Shown here: in pieces, positions 30,917-37,076 of the stretch
How the letters are laid out: every line of letters begins with the position of its first letter
Position numbering within the stretch: position 1 is the stretch's first letter
From: Bauldia sp.
GTDB taxonomy: Bacteria; Pseudomonadota; Alphaproteobacteria; Rhizobiales; Kaistiaceae
Reading direction: 5' to 3'
NCBI GenBank assembly: GCA_026126025.1
Contig: JAHCJZ010000017.1
Coordinates: forward strand, 1 to 41,762
Length of the DNA: 41,762 nt
Notes under the pieces: generated by a model
Told to the model about the DNA's origin: nothing
Database searches by the model: none
Seen by the model: only the letters and a program-made list of their open reading frames with translations
Made by a program: the position numbers and the translations under genes

Positions 30917-30960
30917 GTGCTAGCACGGAATTCGGAGAGGTACAAGAACTGTGCTAGCAC
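30917..30960. promoter_or_regulatory. Two identical operators in the antirepressor/RHH divergent region
   Basis: The perfect 10-bp palindrome GTGCTAGCAC occurs at 30917-30926 and 30951-30960, each within the larger repeat CTGTGCTAGCACGGAA. Centres are 34 bp apart. The second palindrome contains the GTG start codon of the ribbon-helix-helix gene. This is the expected layout of an autoregulatory operator that also controls the divergent antirepressor operon. Confidence 0.85.
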
Positions 30961-31151
30961 GGAAAAAGAAGCGAGGGCCGGTCCCGACAGGAAAAGGACT
31001 GCAAGTCGTCACGCGGCTGCATGACGATCTCCTTGACCCACTAGATGCCTTTGCGGCAGAACAGAGCGACAAACCCGGCCGGCCAGAGGCAATCCGCCGT
31101 ATTTTGCGTGACTGGTTGACTGGACAGGGATACGCGCCAAAAAAAGAATAG
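30951..31151 (+). CDS. Ribbon-helix-helix (Arc/Mnt-like) repressor, 66 aa
   Basis: The product has a basic start (LARKKKRGPVPTGKG). The RHH core follows: the strand LQVVTRLHDDLLDPLDAF runs into helix A, then RPEAIRRILRDWL as helix B. This is the length and pattern of Arc, Mnt and CopG family dimers that insert a beta ribbon into the major groove. The start is GTG 30951, with GGAGAGG about 10 bases upstream, inside an operator. It most likely represses the divergent antirepressor, as Mnt and Arc do for ant in P22. A second ATG for a shorter form is absent. Confidence 0.8.
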   Translation: MLARKKKRGPVPTGKGLQVVTRLHDDLLDPLDAFAAEQSDKPGRPEAIRRILRDWLTGQGYAPKKE

Positions 31152-31153
31152 GC

Positions 31154-31519
31154 ATGAACAAGCACGCGCACCTAGCAGGATTCATTGGTGCTCTGGCAAC
31201 GTTCGTCGTGTTCGGTTTGTTTGTGCGTGGCCTCCGCCGCTCCTTGCGCGCACAAATCTGGTGGCTGTTCGATCTTCCGCCACGCGCAATCGGCGAGTTC
31301 CTTGGCTATTTGCTTTTTGCTACGTTGCCATTTGCGGCCGTCCCGATCGGCATCGTAGTTTATCGGATCGTCATGCCTGCTCCAAAACATGAAGCGACTT
31401 GGGTACGGACAGCTTTAGCCTCCGCCACGAGCTGGTTCATTGGATTTACCGCATTCATGATTCTTTACCGGGCCAATCACTGGTTGGCATTCACGCTGCT
31501 GGAGCGGGCAAAGGACTAG
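31154..31519 (+). CDS. Three-helix membrane protein, candidate superinfection exclusion
   Basis: This 121-residue protein has three hydrophobic spans at about residues 7-28, 49-73 and 88-115 (HLAGFIGALATFVVFGLF; GYLLFATLPFAAVPIGIVVY; SWFIGFTAFMILYRANHWLA). It starts two bases after the RHH stop, so the two genes are probably co-expressed in the lysogen. In P22 the immI region next to the tailspike gene also holds the membrane exclusion gene sieA. The role here is inferred from that parallel; there is no sequence match I can see. Lower GC than the virion genes suggests an independent origin. Confidence 0.6.
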   Translation: MNKHAHLAGFIGALATFVVFGLFVRGLRRSLRAQIWWLFDLPPRAIGEFLGYLLFATLPFAAVPIGIVVYRIVMPAPKHEATWVRTALASATSWFIGFTAFMILYRANHWLAFTLLERAKD

Positions 31520-31525
31520 CTTCTC

Positions 31526-31541
31526 CCCCCCAATTGACGCG
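31526..31541 (+). promoter_or_regulatory. Late-control motif copy 3, upstream of the tail fibre
   Basis: CCCCCCAATTGACGCG is identical to the copy at 9720-9735. It ends 26 bases before the tail-fibre ATG. A small hairpin CGCGAGA, GTCAA, TCTCGCG follows immediately (31546-31564). Close spacing to the start codon suggests transcription starts within or just after the hairpin. Confidence 0.65.
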
Positions 31542-31566
31542 CCCGCGCGAGAGTCAATCTCGCGGC

Positions 31567-34341
31567 ATGGCGGACACACCCTTTCCTTTTCCGCGTCAGA
31601 CGCGGCAGTCGCCGATCCTGGTCGGCAACGGCTCGACCGGCCCCTACGGCCCGTCCGCCTATAAGGTGTTCGACATCGCCGACGTCGAGGTGTGGGTGCG
31701 CCACCAGAACGAGGCCGCCTTTTCCAAGGTGGCGGCGACCGTCGTCAAGACCGGCAATGCCGTCTACGACACGTTCTCGGTGATTTTTCTGGCGGCGCTG
31801 CCGGCCAGCTCGCAATGGTACCACCAGGCGGCGCGCACCCACGAACGCCAGGTGGCGGTGACGCAGGCCGGCGCGATCGCGGCGACCGAACTGGAAAAGG
31901 AGCTCTCCAAACAGGGCACGGTGCTGTCGGAGCTGCGGCGCGATTTCGACCGCTCCTGGAAGGCCGACTACGGCAGCGGCGGCCGCATCGCCGGCGCGCC
32001 CGGCCAGGTGGCGCTGTTCGACGCAAACGGCAATCTGACCGGCGGCGTGGTGCCCGACGGCAGCGAGGTGCTGCCTGCCACGCCCAACGGCTTCCTGCGG
32101 CGCAACGCCGACGGCACAGGGACGCTCGGCCTGTCGGTGCCGCAGGTGGGCGAGGCCCTGAACGACGAAATCCGCAGCCGGGCTGCCGTGTCGTTCGCGC
32201 CGCTGGCCCTGCCCACCGGCGGCGGCTTTGCCGGACAGGGCAACATCTATGCGGACATTGACTACTCGCATTTCAACTGCGTTTGCGCGTTAAAAAACGA
32301 CGCCATCCTGGAGACGCATATCAGGGGCGGCGCGCACGGGCAGCGGACCGAGGGGGCGATCAGCACGTCGCAGCTGGCGACGTACGCGGACCCGTATTGG
32401 GTCATCGAGATCGACGGCGTCGACGCCTCGGACGGCACCGTGTCGCTGCTCAACCCTCTCTACATCTATGTCGAGAGCACCGACGACGAGTCGCATGTCG
32501 ATTTTCTGGTGCCGGCCCTGGACGAATACGGGGTGCCGCGGATCCTCACCATACCCGGCCCGCAGAAGACCAATCCCAACGCCCCCAACTATCGCCGCGT
32601 CCGCTCGTCCATCCCGGTATCCGGCATCACCGGCAGGATCAAGGCGACGGGCCAGCCCAACGGATACATCGAGGTCGGCACGTATTCGCGCAAATCCAAC
32701 GCCGAGGCTGGCGTCAGCCGCGACGGCGGAAAGTCCTTTGTCTGGACGACGCTCCGCGACGGCATGACCAACGCCGACTGGCGCTGCTACTGGATCGTCT
32801 GCGGCACGACGGCGCTGGGCGCGGCGGCGGTCGGCTATTGGGCTGTGCCGGCGGCCGACCTCGGCAATCCGGGCACCAACTACCACCAGCTTACCCATGA
32901 CGGCACGACCTGGACCGAGGCGGTGGAGATCACCTATGAGGGGCTGCCCGCCGACATGGCGGGCCTGCCGCCGATCCAGTACACGCCGTGGCTGATCGGT
33001 GCCAGCGGCTGGCTGCACACCATCAAGTTCCGCGGCGGGCGCAGCTGGTTCATGCGCAGCAGCCCCGCCTCCGAGGGCCGGCGGTGGACCGTCGTATCGC
33101 AGATCGCCAACTGCCCCGACATCGGCTCACAGGTCATCGACGCGATCGACCTTGTCAACAACACCTTCCGCGTGCCGGGTACGACGTTGGCACTGAGGCT
33201 CGCGCCGGGCGACTTCGTGGGGGCGAGCAACGCCAGCGCCAACAACGGTGTCTACCGCGTCGCGGAGGTCAGCGTCGTGGGCGGCAAGACCGTCGTCAGG
33301 ATGGTCGAGCCGATCCCGTCCGCCACCGTCGCCGGCCGGTTGCGCCCGATGTCGTTCGCGGAGTGGGGTTTGACGCGCATCAGCGAGCGCGACTGGCTGA
33401 CGGTTGCCCGCGTGCAGGGTCTGGTCAGCTCGATGGTCATGTTCCGCACCGCCGACGGCGGCGCTACATGGCAATATCTCGGCACGGCCGGCCTGCCCAA
33501 ATCGGGCGGCTGGATCAGCCCCTGGCTGGAGACATTCCGGCACGGCGGGCGCGTCTGGGTGGGCCTCATCCTTTACGAGCGCGCCAGCGCCTCGCTGCCG
33601 CCGCCGAATGCGCGCTGGCTGACGATGCGCGTGCAGGAGGCCGCCGGGCTGCTCGACGGCACCGCGAATTTCGACGTGCCCGCCGTGCGCATGATCCAGG
33701 ATGTTTCCGTTACCCACAAGCTCTCCGGCTATCCCGGCGTGTATCGGTTGCCCGGCACCGCGGAAATGCTGGTGTTCATGGGCCGCGAGCTCGACACCGC
33801 GAACAGGGCGCAGTTGGTCGCGTTCCGCTTCAATGCCGGTCCACACATCCCGCACGGCCAGTGGGAGCCGCTTGGCGTGCAGGTGGCGTCGGGCGCGAGC
33901 GCCAGCATCGATTTTATCAACCTCGGCGCTTACGAAAACCTGCGTTTCGAGATCTCGGACGGGGCACACACCGACGCCGGCAATACCTTCCTGGCGTGGC
34001 GCGTCTCCGTCAACAACGGGGCCGGCTTTATCACGGACGCGGGCGGCTATGTGAGCGGCGGTGGTGGCGGCGGAACAACCAGCTTCGCCGGGGCACACCC
34101 GTCGGCCATGGCAAACACGGCCAAGCTCGAATGCGTCACGGAGTTTCTGCATTTCAACGATCCCACGCGCAAGACGGCGATCATCCGTCGGGCCGGCCTG
34201 CAAGGGGCGACGGCCGGCGGCGGCGTTGTCATCGGCCGCCGCGACGTGGCCGAGAAAAACGACGCCGTCCGCTTCCAGTCTAACGCCAGCCTGATCGCGG
34301 CCGGCACGAGGATCGAAGGCTGGGGACAGCGCAGATGGTAG
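31567..34341 (+). CDS. Tail fibre/tailspike with T7 fibre N-terminus and Asp-box repeats
   Basis: This is a 924-residue protein. Residues about 30-145 look like the T7 gp17 N-terminal attachment domain (FDIADVEVWVRHQNEAAFSK, followed by VYDTFSVIFLAALP). A helical linker leads to a beta-rich body with two Asp-box (BNR) signatures, S-R-D-G-G-K-S-F-V-W near residue 384 and T-A-D-G-G-A-T-W near 628, as in sialidase-type beta-propellers. The body may therefore bind or cut a surface glycan. A C-terminal part (about 790-924) with Gly-rich GGGGGG linker forms a tip. It determines host range. The stop overlaps the next gene. Confidence 0.85.
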   Translation: MADTPFPFPRQTRQSPILVGNGSTGPYGPSAYKVFDIADVEVWVRHQNEAAFSKVAATVVKTGNAVYDTFSVIFLAALPASSQWYHQAARTHERQVAVTQAGAIAATELEKELSKQGTVLSELRRDFDRSWKADYGSGGRIAGAPGQVALFDANGNLTGGVVPDGSEVLPATPNGFLRRNADGTGTLGLSVPQVGEALNDEIRSRAAVSFAPLALPTGGGFAGQGNIYADIDYSHFNCVCALKNDAILETHIRGGAHGQRTEGAISTSQLATYADPYWVIEIDGVDASDGTVSLLNPLYIYVESTDDESHVDFLVPALDEYGVPRILTIPGPQKTNPNAPNYRRVRSSIPVSGITGRIKATGQPNGYIEVGTYSRKSNAEAGVSRDGGKSFVWTTLRDGMTNADWRCYWIVCGTTALGAAAVGYWAVPAADLGNPGTNYHQLTHDGTTWTEAVEITYEGLPADMAGLPPIQYTPWLIGASGWLHTIKFRGGRSWFMRSSPASEGRRWTVVSQIANCPDIGSQVIDAIDLVNNTFRVPGTTLALRLAPGDFVGASNASANNGVYRVAEVSVVGGKTVVRMVEPIPSATVAGRLRPMSFAEWGLTRISERDWLTVARVQGLVSSMVMFRTADGGATWQYLGTAGLPKSGGWISPWLETFRHGGRVWVGLILYERASASLPPPNARWLTMRVQEAAGLLDGTANFDVPAVRMIQDVSVTHKLSGYPGVYRLPGTAEMLVFMGRELDTANRAQLVAFRFNAGPHIPHGQWEPLGVQVASGASASIDFINLGAYENLRFEISDGAHTDAGNTFLAWRVSVNNGAGFITDAGGYVSGGGGGGTTSFAGAHPSAMANTAKLECVTEFLHFNDPTRKTAIIRRAGLQGATAGGGVVIGRRDVAEKNDAVRFQSNASLIAAGTRIEGWGQRRW

Positions 34342-34649
34342 AGCTGTGGATCACGGACCAGGCCGGCGAGCCGACGATCGGCCCGGTGGAGCTGCAGCAA
34401 CCGGAAGCGGCGTTCGAGCTCGGCGACGAGACGCTGATCAGCATGTCCGGCCTGATCGCGCTCGCCGACGCCACGCTGCCGGACTGGGCGGTCAACGGCA
34501 ACGAGCGCGAGGGTAGGATCACCTGGACCGACGGCAGCTACGAGGGCTGGCTGCAGATCGTCTCGGTGAGCACCGTGCCGTCGCTCGACGAGACCCCGCC
34601 GACGCTGGGCGCCATCACGCTGGCGCCGATCCCGCCGCGCGCGACCTGA
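34335..34649 (+). CDS. Hypothetical small tail-associated protein, 104 aa
   Basis: The ATG at 34335 overlaps the fibre stop (34339-34341). The protein is strand rich (VELWITDQAGEPTIGPVELQ, GRITWTDGSYEGWLQIVSVS) and ends in a proline-rich tail (LAPIPPRAT). No family is recognised. Coupling to the fibre gene suggests a fibre chaperone or tip component. There is no signal peptide. Confidence 0.6.
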   Translation: MVELWITDQAGEPTIGPVELQQPEAAFELGDETLISMSGLIALADATLPDWAVNGNEREGRITWTDGSYEGWLQIVSVSTVPSLDETPPTLGAITLAPIPPRAT

Positions 34650-34665
34650 CACAACGGAGGCGACG

Positions 34666-35544
34666 ATGAGCAAAGGCAAGGCACAGGATTTGTTTCGCGC
34701 CAAGGCGCCCGGCATCATGGCGCTGCTGATCAGGGATTTCCCGATCGGCGTCGACGACGCGGCGGCGGTGCTCGGCAATTGGGGGCACGAGTGCGGAGGA
34801 TTCCTGTCGCTGCAGGAAATTTCGCCGACCATCCCCAATTCGCGCGGCGGCTACGGCTGGCCGCAATGGACCGGGCCGCGCCGGCGCAACTACGAGGCCT
34901 ATTGCAAGCGCAACGGCCTCGATCCGGCCAGCGACAGGGCAAATTACGGTTTCGCCTTCGCCGAGCTCAAAGGCCCCGAGCGCAAGGCCATCCCGGCGCT
35001 GCAGGGCGCCAAGGGCCTGGCCGCCAAAGTCAAGGCGTTCGAGCTGGCCTATGAGCGGGCCGGCAAAAAACACTACGACAGCCGCAACCGGTGGGCGTCG
35101 ATCGCCATCGAGGCCTGGCACGACGCCGGCGGCGCCAGCGCGGTCAAAATCCCCGAATGGGCCCTGCCGGCCGCAGGCAAGCCCGCCAGCGCGTTTCCCG
35201 CGCCGCCGGCGCCGGAACCGCCGCGACCCGCCGAGCCGCTTCCCGGCCCGCCTGTGCGTCCGCCAGATACCATCCCTGTCACCGAAGGAGGCTTCAGCAT
35301 GAACTCGAACCTGTTTCACAACATCCTGACCGGCGCCATGGTCGCCAGCGCGGCCGTGACGGCCGGCCTGCTGGCGACCGGCTGCACCACCGATGTCGCC
35401 GGCGCGATCGAATGCTCCGGCAGCATCATCGATCCGCGCTGGACGTCGGGCGTGATCGCCGGCCTCGGCCTGGTCAAGACCGGCATCAACCTCTGGCGCG
35501 ACGGCCTCGCCGGCCTCTACAAGCCGCAGCCGAAAATCAAGTAG
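34666..35544 (+). CDS. Endolysin with fused holin-like C-terminal region
   Basis: The N-terminal domain (about 1-165) resembles phage tail lysozyme: A-V-L-G-N-W-G-H-E-C-G-G with candidate catalytic Glu42, then GYGWPQWTGPRRRNYEAYCK and WASIAIEAWHDAGG. A proline-rich linker (about 180-207) follows. Residues 212-292 form a hydrophobic module beginning MNSNLFHNILTGAMVASAAV with two possible membrane spans and a basic end. ATG 34666 is preceded by GGAGGCGACG. The in-frame internal ATG at 35299 has its own perfect ribosome site (next entry), so one gene may give both a fusion and a free membrane protein. Confidence 0.8.
   Translation: MSKGKAQDLFRAKAPGIMALLIRDFPIGVDDAAAVLGNWGHECGGFLSLQEISPTIPNSRGGYGWPQWTGPRRRNYEAYCKRNGLDPASDRANYGFAFAELKGPERKAIPALQGAKGLAAKVKAFELAYERAGKKHYDSRNRWASIAIEAWHDAGGASAVKIPEWALPAAGKPASAFPAPPAPEPPRPAEPLPGPPVRPPDTIPVTEGGFSMNSNLFHNILTGAMVASAAVTAGLLATGCTTDVAGAIECSGSIIDPRWTSGVIAGLGLVKTGINLWRDGLAGLYKPQPKIK
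35299..35544 (+). CDS. Nested in-frame product: holin-like membrane protein (81 aa)
   Basis: ATG 35299 lies in frame inside the endolysin gene and has AAGGAGG (35285-35291) seven bases upstream, as good as any ribosome site in this genome. The product has a hydrophobic segment ending L-L-A-T-G-C, which is lipobox-like though with Ala at -3. It then has a short polar loop with two cysteines, a second span (W-T-S-G-V-I-A-G-L-G-L-V) and a positive tail (YKPQPKIK). Such small proteins are normally separate lysis genes in related phages. The alternative is that the ribosome site is a relic of a gene fusion. Confidence 0.65.
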   Translation: MNSNLFHNILTGAMVASAAVTAGLLATGCTTDVAGAIECSGSIIDPRWTSGVIAGLGLVKTGINLWRDGLAGLYKPQPKIK

Positions 35545-35557
35545 GGCGAGGCGGACG

Positions 35558-35878
35558 ATGCTCAACGACCTGCTCAACGCGCTGGGCATCAAGGGCTCGA
35601 TCGTCGCCGCCGGCCTCGCCGGCGGCCTGCTGCGCGCTTTGTCGCGCCGCCGCTACAAGCTGCGCGAAATGATCGCGTCGCCGCTGTGCGGCATGCTGGC
35701 CTCCGCCTACCTAACGCTGCCGGCCGTGCACTACGTGCGGGCCACCGGCTGGCCGCTGCCGGCCGAGGACACGCAGGCCGTGCTGGCGGCCGCGTTCCTG
35801 ATCGGCAGCTGCGCCATGTGGATCACCGACATCCTGTTCGAGCTGATCGTGCGGCGCTTCCGGCCGCGCGAGGAGTAA
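35558..35878 (+). CDS. Holin-like membrane protein, 106 aa
   Basis: The protein has three hydrophobic stretches (about residues 13-30, 38-62, 73-99): GSIVAAGLAGGLLRAL, SPLCGMLASAYLTLPAVHYV, AVLAAAFLIGSCAMWITDIL, and a basic end RRFRPREE. Size, membrane character and position directly after the endolysin fit a holin. GGGCGAGGCGG lies before ATG 35558. With the nested product at 35299 there may be a holin/antiholin-like pair. Confidence 0.7.
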   Translation: MLNDLLNALGIKGSIVAAGLAGGLLRALSRRRYKLREMIASPLCGMLASAYLTLPAVHYVRATGWPLPAEDTQAVLAAAFLIGSCAMWITDILFELIVRRFRPREE

Positions 35879-35965
35879 ACTGCGGCGCCGTGCGACAAAA
35901 AGCGGGGGTGCGCGCGTAAGTTGTTGATATTGCTCACTCCTGCATAGATGGATGAGCTGCAGTTC

Positions 35966-35993
35966 GCGCGTTCGAACCGCGCCGGAATCACCA
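35966..35993 (+). other. attP: tRNA 3'-end fragment, probable attP core
   Basis: GCGCG, TTCGAAC, CGCGC form a perfect tRNA T-arm (35966-35982). It is followed by a seven-base acceptor strand CGGAATC, discriminator A, and CCA at 35991-35993. No matching tRNA 5' half (which should begin GATTCCG) is found upstream. This is how attP looks when a tyrosine-integrase phage uses the 3' end of a host tRNA gene. Integrase is on the minus strand at 37076-38440. Confidence 0.8.
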
Positions 35994-36033
35994 ATGATTT
36001 CAACAAATGCCCCGTGAACGGAATGAGAACATT

Positions 36034-36075
36034 CCGTGAGACAAAAACGCAGTGAGACAAGGTTTTGTCTCACGG
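36034..36075. repeat. Inverted and direct GTGAGACAA repeats beside the att core
   Basis: CCGTGAGACAAAA (36034-36046) and TTTTGTCTCACGG (36063-36075) are a perfect 13-bp inverted repeat, with a third GTGAGACAA at 36052-36060 between them. A similar GTGCGACAAAAA lies on the other side of the core at about 35890-35901. Placement on both sides of the tRNA fragment fits arm-type sites for integrase or excisionase. Confidence 0.65.
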
Positions 36076-36078
36076 CGT

Positions 36079-36351
36079 TCATGGGCCGTTCCGGACGGCT
36101 TCGCCCTCGATGAGGCGGCCGACGACGACGAAGCGGTTTTCCTGCCAGTTGCCGCATTCGAGGCAGACCAGGCGCTTGTCATAGTCCGACAGCCAGGCGC
36201 CGGGGCCGAAGCGTTTTTCCAGCCGCACGCGGTCGACCGGGCCTTGCCGGCGGCAGCAGAAGCAGCGGCCGCCGAGGATGAACTGGCGCGGCACGTCATT
36301 GAAGCGGAGCGCGTAATAGGGTTTTCCCGGCGCCACATCGTGTAGGACCAT
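36079..36351 (-). CDS. Zinc-ribbon-like small protein, 90 aa
   Basis: Four cysteines form two pairs, C-F-C-C near residue 31 and C-L-E-C near residue 63, as in zinc ribbons. The protein starts MVLHDVAPGKPYYALRFNDV and ends ENRFVVVGRLIEGEAVRNGP. The ATG (36351) lies inside a TAGGAC-CATA-GTCCTA palindrome, so its own expression may be controlled there. It is read toward attP. A nucleic-acid binding role is plausible but unproven. Confidence 0.65.
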   Translation of the reverse strand: MVLHDVAPGKPYYALRFNDVPRQFILGGRCFCCRRQGPVDRVRLEKRFGPGAWLSDYDKRLVCLECGNWQENRFVVVGRLIEGEAVRNGP

Positions 36352-36358
36352 AGTCCTA
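36343..36358. promoter_or_regulatory. Palindrome TAGGAC-N4-GTCCTA over a start codon
   Basis: A perfect 6-bp inverted repeat with a four-base centre lies between the divergent genes at 36351 (minus) and 36411 (plus), and includes the minus-strand ATG. A TATA-like sequence (36357-36360) adjoins it. It is a candidate operator for a dimeric regulator. The protein that binds it is unknown. Confidence 0.5.
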
Positions 36359-36410
36359 TATTGCCTCGGCGCGAGATTTTCGGCAAGCTTGAGGCGGGAG
36401 GAACAACACG

Positions 36411-36707
36411 ATGCGTATTATTCCGATCGCCGCTGCGCTGACGCTGGCGGGCAATCCCTCGTTCGCGGCTTGCACGATGGCATACTGCGACGACGATCCG
36501 CCGGCCGGCAGGGAGCGGTCCTATTACAGCGATTATGATCGCCAGCTGCCGCCGAGCCAGTATGAGCGCGAAGACCATAGCCCTTATGTCGACAGCCCGT
36601 ACGAAACGCCCAATCTTCGTGGCGGCCGGCAATTGCTCGATAGCCCGCTCGACCAGCCTGACCGCTTCGGCGGCCGGGAACTGAGGGATTCTCTCTACGA
36701 CTATTAA
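36411..36707 (+). CDS. Small secreted acidic protein, 98 aa
   Basis: It has a GGGAGGAA ribosome site and a signal peptide at residues 1-20 (MRIIPIAAALTLAGNPSFAA; cleavage near F-A-A or A-A-C). The mature part is Asp, Tyr, Pro and Arg rich with a repeated unit: D-S-P-Y-E-T-P-N-L-R-G-G-R-Q-L-L then D-S-P-L-D-Q-P-D-R-F-G-G-R-E-L. As the only plus-strand gene in the integrase region it resembles a moron expressed from the prophage, perhaps periplasmic. The stop shares a TTAA palindrome with the convergent gene at 36704. Confidence 0.6.
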   Translation: MRIIPIAAALTLAGNPSFAACTMAYCDDDPPAGRERSYYSDYDRQLPPSQYEREDHSPYVDSPYETPNLRGGRQLLDSPLDQPDRFGGRELRDSLYDY

Positions 36708-36889
36708 TCCGGCCGGTCGAACAGCGGCTTCTGCTTCGGCGGCGGGCGAAGGTCGTTCAGCTGGTCGAGCCGGAGCTGGATCGGCGCGGCGACGCCCTTG
36801 ATGCGGACGGCGACCCGGTCGGCGTCGATGACATAGGTCACCTCGACGTCGACGGTGCCAGTGTAGCCGATATCAACCTTGCGCGGCAT
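36704..36889 (-). CDS. Small hypothetical protein, 61 aa
   Basis: I chose ATG 36889 because the protein then starts MPRKVDIGYTGTVDVEVTYV, a beta-rich sequence; the longer upstream frame is arginine rich and lies under another gene. The centre (RVAVRIKGVAAPIQLRLDQL) and the proline/lysine tail complete it. It overlaps the upstream gene by 17 bases. No family is recognised. It is the last gene of the integrase transcript. Confidence 0.55.
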   Translation of the reverse strand: MPRKVDIGYTGTVDVEVTYVIDADRVAVRIKGVAAPIQLRLDQLNDLRPPPKQKPLFDRPD

Positions 36890-37076
36890 TGCCAACGATC
36901 CCCGCTTCGCCGTCGTAGAAACGCAGCGGCGCACCTTCCTTCGATGGATCGGCTTCGAAGGGAGGCAACGTTTCACCCGTCCAGCCATTCCGGCGGGCCT
37001 CGCGCAGGATGTCGGCGCGCAGCCGCTCGTTCCGCTCGACCAGAGGCGGCGTTGCCCGCACGTAGAAATCTCGCAT
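36873..37076 (-). CDS. Small hypothetical protein after the integrase, 67 aa
   Basis: ATG 37076 overlaps the integrase stop (ATGA-type overlap, TGA at 37076-37078), so translation is probably coupled. The product starts MRDFYVRATPPLVERNERLR and is charged and helical to residue 35, followed by a proline-rich end. No family is recognised. Coupling to integrase raises the possibility of a directionality or recombination accessory factor. Confidence 0.55.
   Translation of the reverse strand: MRDFYVRATPPLVERNERLRADILREARRNGWTGETLPPFEADPSKEGAPLRFYDGEAGIVGNAAQG

Noticed and set aside
35880-35993. A complete tRNA gene ending in CCA
   Set aside because: Only the T-arm and acceptor 3' strand are present. 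No D-arm, anticodon arm with U33, or 5' acceptor strand GATTCCG can be placed upstream.
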